Origin: Synergistales bacterium
Lineage (GTDB): Bacteria > Synergistota > Synergistia > Synergistales > 79-D21
Length of the DNA: 5,686 nt
Assembly (NCBI GenBank): GCA_015657435.1
Contig: JADLKH010000005.1
Span: forward strand, 292,193-297,878
Reading direction: 5' to 3'
Below are positions 1-5,448 of the stretch, one piece after another. How positions within the stretch are numbered: the stretch's first letter is position 1; each line of letters opens with the position of its first letter. The position numbers and the translations under genes were made by a program. The notes under the pieces are model-generated. The model was not told where the DNA came from and searched no databases. It worked only from the letters and a program-made list of their open reading frames with translations.

Positions 1-588
1 GGGGGGGATTTCTCCGAGCCGGTCACGCAATCGAGCCTGCGCCTGTCGGGGACATTCTGGGCTCTCGACAAGTCGCTGGCCCAGCAGAGACATTTCCCGG
101 CGATCAACTGGCAGAACAGCTACACGCTTTACGACGAATCCCTTTCGAAGATGTTCGGGGAAGAGCTGGGGGAAGAGTGGCAAAACCTGCGCTTCTTCCT
201 TTCCGAGAACCTCGCCAAAGAGAAAGCCCTCCTGGAACTGGTCCAGTTGGTGGGGCGCGATGGTCTTTCCGAGCAGGATAAATGGACCCTGAACCTTTCG
301 GAACTGTTTCGAGTCGTCTTCCTCCAGCAGAACGCCTTCGACAGTGTCGACGCCTATTGCTCCCTTCAAAAAATGAAGGGACTTCTCGAAACCATGCGGT
401 CGCTCGACAATCTGGTCTCCGGGAGACTCGATCATGGCGTCCTTTACGAGCAGCTCACGGATATCCCATTCAGGGCAGGGCTCCTCAGGCTCCGGGGGAC
501 CCCGGAAGCGGACTTCCCGGTATGCGCAGCGACGTGGCTCGAAGAGACGAGGGAAGGCCTCAACTCGATCGAGGTGGTTGTCCGATGA
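1..588 (+). CDS. ntpA: V/A-type ATP synthase catalytic subunit A, C-terminal part (5' truncated)
   Basis: This is the last 195 residues of the catalytic A subunit of a V/A-type ATPase, which hydrolyses or makes ATP in the cytoplasmic V1 head and couples this to H+ or Na+ movement. The frame is open from base 1. It begins with GGDFSEPVTQ and continues with LRLSGTFWALDKSLAQ and HFPAINWQNSYTLY, all hallmark stretches of the A-subunit nucleotide-binding fold. A helical C-terminal domain follows (about residues 60-195 of the fragment). The P-loop, the bulge domain and the N-terminal barrel lie upstream of the window. Whole family members have about 580-600 residues, so roughly two thirds are missing only because of the window edge. 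The TGA stop overlaps the ATG of subunit B by four bases (ATGA), which suggests translational coupling. Family assignment is very secure. Whether the ion is H+ or Na+ cannot be told from this subunit. Confidence 0.96.
   Translation, partial: GGDFSEPVTQSSLRLSGTFWALDKSLAQQRHFPAINWQNSYTLYDESLSKMFGEELGEEWQNLRFFLSENLAKEKALLELVQLVGRDGLSEQDKWTLNLSELFRVVFLQQNAFDSVDAYCSLQKMKGLLETMRSLDNLVSGRLDHGVLYEQLTDIPFRAGLLRLRGTPEADFPVCAATWLEETREGLNSIEVVVR
361..381 (+). repeat. Short perfect inverted repeat inside subunit A
   Basis: TCCCTTC, a 7-nt A-rich loop and GAAGGGA form a perfect 7-bp stem within coding sequence (residues SLQKMKG). It also shares GAAGGGACTTC (375-385) with the element at 5446-5466. It may be only a by-product of codon use. 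Confidence 0.35.
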
Positions 589-1970
589 ACCTCTACAGGG
601 AAGGATACGGATCCGTCAAGGGGATCGTCGGGCCGTTGCTTCTGGTTTCGGGGGTTCGTGAGGCCGGTTTCGGAGAAAGGGTCCTGATCGAAACACCGGA
701 AGGCGTGAGGACCGGCCAAATCCTGCAGGTCGACGGAGATCTCTGCGCCATTCAAGTTTTTGAGGGAACGATGGGACTTCACTCCGGGGGGACGACGGTC
801 TGGCTCGAAAGGGACATCATGCGCATCCCTGCGGGGATCTCGTTGCTCGGCAGAGTCCTTGACGGACGTGGGCGGCCTGCAGACGGGAAGCCTCTGGGGT
901 TTGTCGAAAAAACCATCCCCGTAAACGGACTGCCTCTGAACCCCGTCGCCCGGACAAGCCCGAATGCCTTCGTGGAAACCGGGATCTCGACAATCGACCT
1001 CATGAACACCCTCGTCAGGGGGCAGAAACTGCCGATCTTCTCCGGGGCTGGACTTCCCGCAAACCGGCTTGCGGCGCAAATCGTAAGACAGGCCAGAGTC
1101 CCGGGCAAGGAAACCTCATTCGTCGTTGTCTTCGCGGCAATCGGCATCACGGCCCGGGAAGCCCGGACCTTCCTCGACGATTTCGAGAAAACCGGTGCTT
1201 TGAACAACGGCGTTTTCTTCATCAACCTCGCCAGCGACTCCGCGGTCGAGCGCCTCCTGACCCCGAGGATGGCCTTGAGCGTCGCCGAATTCTTCGCTTT
1301 TGAGAAAGGCTACGATGTCCTGGTCGTGATGACCGACATGCTCCATTACTGCGAAGCCCTCCGCGAGATCAGCGCGGCGAGGGAGGAAGTGCCCGGGAGA
1401 AGAGGATTCCCGGGCTACATGTATTCCGACCTCGCCAGCCTCTACGAAAGAGCCGGTTGCGTTCAGGGTTGCGCCGGAAGCGTCACCCAGATTCCCATCA
1501 TCACGATGCCGGATGATGACATGACCCACCCGGTCGTCGACCTTTCCGGGTACATCACCGAAGGACAGATTGTCCTTGACAGGAACCTTCACGGCCGGGG
1601 CGTCTATCCGCCGATCAACGTCCTTCCAAGCCTGAGCCGCCTCATGAACAAGGGAATCGGAAAAGGGCGCACCGTCCCCGAACACCGTTCGATGGCCGAC
1701 CAGCTCTACGCTGCCTACGCCCGCTCGAAGGAACTCGAACGGCTCAAGCTGATCGTCGGGGAAGAGGGGCTCTCTCCCCTTGAACATCGCTATATCCGTT
1801 TCGGATCGGCCTTTGAAAGACGATTTGTGAACCAGGGGGATACAAGGCGAGACCTCCAGGCTTCTCTTGAACAATCCTGGGAGTCCCTGTCCACCCTCCC
1901 GGTTTCCGAACTCTACCGGCTTCCCAATGACCTCGTTTCGGGCCGGATGTCCGGGAAAGAGGGAGCTTGA
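585..1970 (+). CDS. ntpB: V/A-type ATP synthase subunit B (non-catalytic)
   Basis: This is a complete 461-residue B subunit, the regulatory partner alternating with A in the A3B3 head; family members are usually about 455-470 residues. The N-terminal beta barrel covers about residues 1-75, the nucleotide-binding-like domain about 76-355, and the helical C-terminal domain the rest. In place of a Walker A motif it has SGAGLPANRLAAQI from residue 153, the degenerate loop expected of non-catalytic B. YSDLASLYERAG, TQIPIITMPDDDMTHPVVDL and PPINVLPSLSRLMNKGIG are family signatures. R352 in PSLSRL matches the arginine that reaches into the neighbouring A active site in known structures. GAGGTGG at 571-577, 7 nt before ATG 585, supports this start. 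The frame is also open upstream to 282, but that stretch lies inside the A gene and has no B-like sequence. An odd feature is the C292/C296 pair, discussed under findings. Confidence 0.97.
   Translation: MNLYREGYGSVKGIVGPLLLVSGVREAGFGERVLIETPEGVRTGQILQVDGDLCAIQVFEGTMGLHSGGTTVWLERDIMRIPAGISLLGRVLDGRGRPADGKPLGFVEKTIPVNGLPLNPVARTSPNAFVETGISTIDLMNTLVRGQKLPIFSGAGLPANRLAAQIVRQARVPGKETSFVVVFAAIGITAREARTFLDDFEKTGALNNGVFFINLASDSAVERLLTPRMALSVAEFFAFEKGYDVLVVMTDMLHYCEALREISAAREEVPGRRGFPGYMYSDLASLYERAGCVQGCAGSVTQIPIITMPDDDMTHPVVDLSGYITEGQIVLDRNLHGRGVYPPINVLPSLSRLMNKGIGKGRTVPEHRSMADQLYAAYARSKELERLKLIVGEEGLSPLEHRYIRFGSAFERRFVNQGDTRRDLQASLEQSWESLSTLPVSELYRLPNDLVSGRMSGKEGA
1959..1965 (+). promoter_or_regulatory. 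Shine-Dalgarno site for subunit D (supports TTG start)
   Basis: GAGGGAG lies inside the last codons of subunit B, 8 nt before TTG 1974. It supports reading the TTG as the start, which in turn places the conserved N-terminal PTRDQLLSLRR at residue 4. Confidence 0.6.
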
Positions 1971-1973
1971 ACC

Positions 1974-2633
1974 TTGAACCGGCCGCCGACGAGAGACCAG
2001 CTCCTGTCCCTGAGACGCCAGATCGGCGTCGTCCAGTACGGGAAATTGCTTCTCGAGAAGAAGCGCGACGCCCTGATCCGGGCGATCGAGGACGACCAGC
2101 GCCTCTTCAGGGAGCTGGAAAGGCGCTTCCTTGATCTTTGCGGAAGACTTTCCTTTTCCTATTCGCTCGTCCGCATTTTTGACGGACACTTCGCCCTTCG
2201 TGTCCTGAAGCCCGTCTCGCCTCCTCTCGAAATCAAATCGAAACTCCATGCCCTGATGGGGTGCCGTTATCCCCAGTTCGAAAGCCCTTACGGGGGCCTT
2301 GCCGCCGAATCGGAGAGCCTTGCCTACGATCCGGCACTGGCTTCCCTGAACCTTGACGACCTCCTGAAATCGTTGGAGGGAGGAAAAACCCTCATTTGGG
2401 AATTCATCAACAAGAAAGCCAAACTCCAGGCCCTTGAGCGCGAAAAGAAACGCACGCTGCAGAAAATCAACACACTGCAGCATCTGCTGCTGCCTTCGCT
2501 CGAAAAGGACCTCAAGAGAATCCGGGAAACTCTTTCGGAACGGGAACGACAGGAACTGTTCAACATCAAGCGTCTGAGAACAAAGGCGCTTCGCAAACAG
2601 GAGCTTTCGGGGACAGGGAGGAACTCTCGATGA
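1974..2633 (+). CDS. ntpD: V/A-type ATP synthase subunit D (central rotor stalk)
   Basis: This is a complete 219-residue D subunit, the long antiparallel coiled coil that forms the central rotor shaft through the A3B3 head and passes torque to the membrane ring. The N-terminal helix begins PTRDQLLSLRRQIGVVQYGK and continues LLLEKKRDALIRAI, the family signature. A globular middle region covers about residues 65-130. A second long charged helix (about 135-210) contains KINTLQHLLLPSLEKDLKRI, matching the usual RVNALEYVLIP-type segment though somewhat divergent. Length is close to the usual 200-220. The start is TTG, 3 nt after the B stop, with a good Shine-Dalgarno site. No ATG start would keep the conserved N-terminus. 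The stop overlaps the next gene's ATG by four bases. A-B-D order is normal for these operons; no further ATPase subunit follows. Confidence 0.94.
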   Translation: MNRPPTRDQLLSLRRQIGVVQYGKLLLEKKRDALIRAIEDDQRLFRELERRFLDLCGRLSFSYSLVRIFDGHFALRVLKPVSPPLEIKSKLHALMGCRYPQFESPYGGLAAESESLAYDPALASLNLDDLLKSLEGGKTLIWEFINKKAKLQALEREKKRTLQKINTLQHLLLPSLEKDLKRIRETLSERERQELFNIKRLRTKALRKQELSGTGRNSR

Positions 2634-2824
2634 GTTACGCTGAACCCTTCGAAACCGGGGCGACCCTGAAACTCCGAAAGAAACATCCTTGCGGGAATGA
2701 CTGCTGGCGGGTCCTCTCCGTCGGAGCCTACGTCGAAGCGCAGTGCCTCGGGTGCGGGAAAATCAAATCGTTTGATCCCTTCGACCTGCGGCGGCTCGTC
2801 ATTGCCCGGGTGAACGCCAGGTGA
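2630..2824 (+). CDS. DUF951 family small cysteine-containing protein
   Basis: This 64-residue protein matches the DUF951 family by its pattern: a short lead-in with LKLRKKHPCG, a central WRVLSVGAYVEAQC, then LGCGKIKSF and a basic C-terminal helix (FDLRRLVIARVNAR). Four cysteines (C21, C25, C39, C42) could bind a metal; C21, C39 and C42 match family-conserved positions as I recall them, while C25 looks extra. The function is not established. In Bacillus a homologue (YyzM, by recollection) lies near the ychF-rpsF-ssb region, and the compact basic fold suggests nucleic-acid or ribosome binding, but this is inference. The start is supported by AGGGAGGA at 2615-2622, 7 nt before ATG 2630. It overlaps both the subunit D gene (ATGA) and rlmH (GTGA), so it is probably translated together with them. 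Confidence 0.86.
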   Translation: MSYAEPFETGATLKLRKKHPCGNDCWRVLSVGAYVEAQCLGCGKIKSFDPFDLRRLVIARVNAR

Positions 2825-3285
2825 AGCTCCTGTTCCTGAGCATCGGGAAGGTGAAGTCCGAACCGATTCGGTGGCTCCTCGCGGATTACCTCCAGCGAAT
2901 CTCCAGAATCTGCCCCGTTCTCCACGAAACGGTCAGAGAAAGCCGTGGGAAGAATCCGGAGGCCATGCGCGAAGAAGAGGGCGAAAGGGTTTTCAGGATG
3001 CTGTCGCCGAGGGATACGCTTGTCCTTTTGGACGAAAAGGGGAAAATGATGACGAGCCCGAAGCTGGCGAGCTGGTTATCGAATAAAATGGAGTCGTCGG
3101 AAGGACGGCTGTGCCTGTTGGTGGGCGGAGCCTACGGAGTCTCGCAGAAAGTCCGCGAAAGGGCGGACGAGTTGCTGGCGCTTTCTCCAATGACCTTCCC
3201 CCACGAGCTGTGCCTCGTCGTCCTGACCGAACAGATCTACAGGGCTTTTTCGATCTTAAAGGGATCGCCCTATCATCACAGTTGA
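2821..3285 (+). CDS. rlmH: 23S rRNA (pseudouridine-1915 N3)-methyltransferase RlmH
   Basis: This 154-residue protein is RlmH (YbeA/SPOUT family), a small knotted homodimeric methyltransferase that uses S-adenosylmethionine to methylate pseudouridine 1915 in helix 69 of 23S rRNA on assembled ribosomes. Family motifs are in order: MKLLFLSIGKVK at the N-terminus, LVLLDEKGKMMTSPKLASWL in the middle, the SAM-binding knot LCLLVGGAYGVSQKVRERAD, then LSPMTFPHE, LTEQIYRAFSILKG and the C-terminal PYHHS. Length matches the usual 155-160. The GTG start overlaps the DUF951 stop by four bases; its Shine-Dalgarno site is weak (GGGTGA near 2808), so coupling to upstream translation is likely. Two normally basic positions differ: the Arg in the H-x3-R stretch is Leu132, and the Arg/Lys after the final Tyr-His is His153. 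The rest of the knot is intact, so I annotate it as a probably functional enzyme. Confidence 0.95.
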   Translation: MKLLFLSIGKVKSEPIRWLLADYLQRISRICPVLHETVRESRGKNPEAMREEEGERVFRMLSPRDTLVLLDEKGKMMTSPKLASWLSNKMESSEGRLCLLVGGAYGVSQKVRERADELLALSPMTFPHELCLVVLTEQIYRAFSILKGSPYHHS

Positions 3286-3296
3286 ACCAGCCATTC

Positions 3297-3304
3297 GAGG
3301 AGGG
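3297..3304 (+). promoter_or_regulatory. Strong Shine-Dalgarno site for ebfC
   Basis: GAGGAGGG ends 7 nt before ATG 3312 and is the strongest ribosome binding site in the window. It lies in the 26-nt gap after rlmH. It fixes the ebfC start at 3312, although the frame is open further upstream through rlmH, and fits a high-copy nucleoid protein being translated more than its neighbours. Confidence 0.75.
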
Positions 3305-3311
3305 AATTCAT

Positions 3312-3620
3312 ATGAAATTCGACAAGATCCTGAAACAGGCCCAGAAGATGCAGGCGGATATGGCACGGATACAGGAAGAATTGGCCAAAGAGCGTATAGA
3401 GGGCATGGCGGGTGGAGGGATGGTGAAAGCCACGGTCAACGGACAGGGGGACATCCTGTCCGTGCACCTGGAAAAAGAAGTCGTCAACCCCGAGGACACG
3501 GAGATGCTCGAAGACCTGATTGTCGCGGCGGTCAACGACGCGGTCCGGAAGAGCCGCGAGGTTGCGGGGGAACGGATGAGCGGCGTCACCGGCGGCATGG
3601 GCTTCCCCGGCTTGATGTGA
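3312..3620 (+). CDS. ebfC: YbaB/EbfC family nucleoid-associated DNA-binding protein
   Basis: This 102-residue protein belongs to the YbaB/EbfC family, small dimeric DNA-binding proteins of the nucleoid. It starts MKFDKILKQAQKMQADMARIQEELA, the typical long N-terminal helix. It then has the conserved core MAGGGMVKATVNGQGDILSV, LEKEVVNPEDTEMLEDLIVAAVNDA and a closing helix, and ends in a Gly-rich tail VTGGMGFPGLM. Length is at the norm (100-110). Placement directly before recR is a very widespread bacterial arrangement (classically dnaX-ybaB-recR), which supports a link to recombination and repair. Here dnaX is not upstream; rlmH and the V-ATPase genes take its place. Start choice rests on the strong GAGGAGGG site. 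Family assignment is secure; the precise role of the family is not settled. Confidence 0.95.
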   Translation: MKFDKILKQAQKMQADMARIQEELAKERIEGMAGGGMVKATVNGQGDILSVHLEKEVVNPEDTEMLEDLIVAAVNDAVRKSREVAGERMSGVTGGMGFPGLM

Positions 3621-3639
3621 GGGAAAGGGACTTCCTTTG
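3618..3639 (+). repeat. Hairpin element copy 1, at ebfC stop / recR start
   Basis: The sequence from the ebfC TGA stop to the recR TTG start is an imperfect inverted repeat. A purine arm (TGAGGGAAAG) and a pyrimidine arm (CTTCCTTTG) pair across a GGA loop, with one bulged A and G-U pairs at the base; a simpler 5-bp stem AAAGG/CCTTT is also possible. It contains both the likely Shine-Dalgarno site and the start codon of recR. A near-identical copy sits at 5446-5466. What I see is the sequence match and the pairing; a regulatory role is inference. Confidence 0.45.
3624..3630 (+). promoter_or_regulatory. Probable Shine-Dalgarno site for recR
   Basis: AAAGGGA ends 6 nt before TTG 3637 in the 16-nt gap after ebfC. 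It is only a partial match to the anti-Shine-Dalgarno sequence, but no other start codon in frame would keep the conserved RecR N-terminus. Confidence 0.5.
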
Positions 3640-4248
3640 TCTCTGCCTTCTCCCATCGACAAACTGGCATCGGCGCTGTGCCGACTGCCCGGCATCGGGG
3701 AAAAGAGCGCCCGCCGAATCGTCTTCTTCCTTCTGGCGCAGCCCGAGGTCTTCACGCGGGAGTTTTCCGAGGCGGTGAGGACGCTCAAGGAACGCCTTCA
3801 CCCATGCCCGGAATGCGGGAATTTCACGGAGGACGATCCTTGCCCGATTTGTACGGACCCGTTGAGGGATCGTAAAACCCTGTGCGTGGTAGAAACGGCG
3901 GAGGATTTGGTGTGTCTGGAGCAGGCCTCGGTTTTCGGCGGAGTCTACCATGTTTTGGGCGGGCGGGTCTCTCCTCTTGACGGGGAAGACATCGACGTCC
4001 GAGTCCTGGAAAGCCTGAAGCGCAGGATCCGGGATCTCGGCGTAAAGGAAGTCATCATCGCGACAAATCCCTGCGTGGAAGGCGACCTGACCTATTTTGC
4101 CGTCGTGGACGCGCTCAAGGGGACATCGGCACGTCTTTCCAGGCTGGCGTACGGGCTTCCCGTCGGAGGAAGCATCGGATACGCGGACCGTGTCACCCTC
4201 CACGCGGCTCTGGAGGCCCGACAGAAAGTTGCGGAGACAGGATCCTAG
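3637..4248 (+). CDS. recR: Recombination mediator protein RecR
   Basis: RecR of 203 residues (usual about 200), which with RecO loads RecA onto SSB-coated single-stranded DNA gaps during recombinational repair. Domains in order are a helix-hairpin-helix (LCRLPGIGEKSARRIVFFLL, about 14-33), a four-cysteine zinc finger (C57, C60, C69, C72), and a Toprim domain (about 80-175) with LCVVETAEDL, YHVLGGRVSPLDG and the acidic stretch IIATNPCVEGD. The C-terminal GLPVGGSIGYADRVTLHAALEAR follows. All family landmarks are present. The residue after ATNP is Cys146 where Thr, Ser or Asp is more usual. The TTG start 16 nt after ebfC gives the expected short lead (MSLPSPIDKL); no ATG or GTG start in frame would do so. 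The ebfC-recR pairing is conserved across many bacteria. The start codon and its Shine-Dalgarno site lie in a possible hairpin. Confidence 0.96.
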   Translation: MSLPSPIDKLASALCRLPGIGEKSARRIVFFLLAQPEVFTREFSEAVRTLKERLHPCPECGNFTEDDPCPICTDPLRDRKTLCVVETAEDLVCLEQASVFGGVYHVLGGRVSPLDGEDIDVRVLESLKRRIRDLGVKEVIIATNPCVEGDLTYFAVVDALKGTSARLSRLAYGLPVGGSIGYADRVTLHAALEARQKVAETGS

Positions 4249-4256
4249 CGGATCCT
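4239..4256 (+). repeat. Inverted repeat over the recR stop codon
   Basis: AGGATCC, a 4-nt loop TAGC and GGATCCT form a perfect 7-bp stem that contains the recR TAG stop in its loop and enters the 36-nt gap before the next gene. No T run follows (TGGAAATCC comes next), so it does not look like an intrinsic terminator. It could affect mRNA stability or ribosome release, or be chance. Nothing else stands out in the gap apart from the downstream ribosome binding site. Confidence 0.4.
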
Positions 4257-4270
4257 TGGAAATCCACGCG

Positions 4271-4277
4271 AAAGGAG
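4271..4277 (+). promoter_or_regulatory. Shine-Dalgarno site for the PIN/TRAM gene
   Basis: AAAGGAG ends 7 nt before ATG 4285, a good match that supports the start and gives a protein whose first hydrophobic helix begins at about residue 12. Confidence 0.65.
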
Positions 4278-4284
4278 TGAGAAC

Positions 4285-5448
4285 ATGGCAGAGGGAATAG
4301 GAAAAATATTGAAAGTCGGGACGCGCGCCCTTTTTGCCCTGCTGGGTGGGGTGGCGGGATACCAGATGGCGCAGTTCGTCCTCAAGCAGGGGTGGTGGCA
4401 GGGTGTTTCCATGAGTCACATAATCGCCGTGAACCTCCTGTTCATCGGTTCTCTGTCCCTTCTCGGCTTCATCCTCAGCATTTATTTCGTAAAAGGTCTC
4501 GGTTTCATCGGGACCCTCTCGGAACGCCAACTCCAGTCCACAAGCTGGCACGACCTCTGGATCTCCGTGCTCGGCCTTATCGTGGGCCTTCTGGTGGCGA
4601 ACCTGATCGCCCTGCCGTTTTCGGGGCTCCCCGCCATTGGTAGTTACATCGCAGTGCTGTTGAACCTGACGCTGGGGTACCTCGGCGTCCGCATCTTTTC
4701 GCGGCGGCGGGATGAAATCCTGAACATGTGGTCTTCTCTGGGAGGGCTGAAGGGCAAGCTTGTCTTCCGGGGAAGAAAGGGCAAGCACCCGCAAGCGCCG
4801 CAACCGGAGGAACTCGAGGTGGAGGAGGGGCGGGAAACGGCCCCGAAGATCCTTGATACGAGCGTCATCATCGACGGAAGGATCCTCGACATCGCAAAAG
4901 TCGGTTTTCTCGATGGCCCGATTGCCCTGCCACGTTTCGTCCTGACCGAACTTCAGTCCGTGGCAGACTCAACCGACCCGATCAAGCGGTCAAGGGGCCG
5001 GCGGGGTTTTGATGTCGTCAGCGAACTGCAGAAACTGAAGGAGATCCAGATTCAGGTCCTCGAGGTCACCCTGAAGGACCTGGGACTCGAAGCCGTCGAC
5101 GAGGCTCTCCTTGCCCTTGCAAAACAAATGGGCGGAAAGATCCTTACGACGGACTACAATCTGAACATGAGGGCGCAGGTCGAGAAGGTCCTGATCCTCA
5201 ACGTCAATGACCTCTCCAATTCTCTGAAACCCGTTCTTCTTCCCGGAGAGAGCCTGACCGTCGATATCCTGAGGGAGGGGAAAGAGCCCAACCAGGGCGT
5301 GGGATACCTCGAAGACGGGACGATGATCGTCGTGGAGGACGGCCAGCGCTATATCGGCCGGAGAGTCGAGGTTTTCGTCACTTCGCTTCTCCAGACATCG
5401 GCCGGCAGGATGATTTTCGGACGTTTCGTGAGAGAGGTTCAGCGTTGA
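4285..5448 (+). CDS. yacL: Membrane-anchored PIN/TRAM domain protein (YacL family)
   Basis: This 387-residue protein has four hydrophobic helices (about residues 12-33, 46-69, 91-112 and 117-138), a charged linker rich in Lys/Arg and then Glu (about 139-187), a PIN nuclease-like domain (about 188-312) and a C-terminal TRAM domain (about 316-385). The PIN domain starts KILDTSVIIDGRI and keeps the expected acidic residues: D191, E222 in LTELQSV, D272 in VDEALL and D290 in TTDYNLN. TRAM is recognised by PGESLTVDILREGKEPNQGVGYLEDGTMIVVEDG. This matches the YacL family of Firmicutes and related phyla, probably a membrane-tethered RNA-binding or RNA-cleaving protein; the substrate is unknown. The layout places PIN-TRAM in the cytoplasm. 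The stop overlaps the ispD start by four bases, the same neighbour as in Bacillus (yacL-ispD-ispF), which supports the assignment. Confidence 0.92.
   Translation: MAEGIGKILKVGTRALFALLGGVAGYQMAQFVLKQGWWQGVSMSHIIAVNLLFIGSLSLLGFILSIYFVKGLGFIGTLSERQLQSTSWHDLWISVLGLIVGLLVANLIALPFSGLPAIGSYIAVLLNLTLGYLGVRIFSRRRDEILNMWSSLGGLKGKLVFRGRKGKHPQAPQPEELEVEEGRETAPKILDTSVIIDGRILDIAKVGFLDGPIALPRFVLTELQSVADSTDPIKRSRGRRGFDVVSELQKLKEIQIQVLEVTLKDLGLEAVDEALLALAKQMGGKILTTDYNLNMRAQVEKVLILNVNDLSNSLKPVLLPGESLTVDILREGKEPNQGVGYLEDGTMIVVEDGQRYIGRRVEVFVTSLLQTSAGRMIFGRFVREVQR
5430..5437 (+). promoter_or_regulatory. Shine-Dalgarno site for ispD (supports TTG start)
   Basis: GAGAGAGG lies in the last codons of the PIN/TRAM gene and ends 7 nt before TTG 5445. 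It supports a start overlapping the upstream stop (TTGA) and leaves only six residues before the conserved FILVAAGKGSRLG. Confidence 0.6.

Noticed and set aside
1..7. Run of seven G at the window start
   Set aside because: It is the window edge inside coding sequence (Gly-Gly codons of the GGDFSEP motif), not a regulatory tract.
282..584. Possible N-terminal extension of subunit B
   Set aside because: The frame is open but lies wholly inside subunit A. Its translation is not B-like, and ATG 585 has a good ribosome binding site and yields the normal family length.
1116..2483. Open antisense frame of 455 codons opposite subunits B and D
   Set aside because: Low-complexity translation with no family motif. 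It is a shadow of GC-biased third codon positions, and the + strand genes here are unmistakable and complete.
3127..3285. Considered whether RlmH is a pseudogene because of its divergent C-terminus
   Set aside because: The frame is intact, the length is normal, and the SAM knot and the MTFPH, EQIYRAF and PYH motifs are present. Two substitutions do not justify a pseudogene call.
3111..3311. Possible N-terminal extension of EbfC
   Set aside because: The upstream open frame overlaps rlmH and carries no EbfC sequence. The strong GAGGAGGG site and the family N-terminus fix the start at 3312.
3586..4803. Open antisense frame of 405 codons opposite recR and the PIN/TRAM gene
   Set aside because: The translation is rich in Arg, Asp and Gln and has no recognisable domain. 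It crosses two clear + strand genes and no ribosome binding site stands out.
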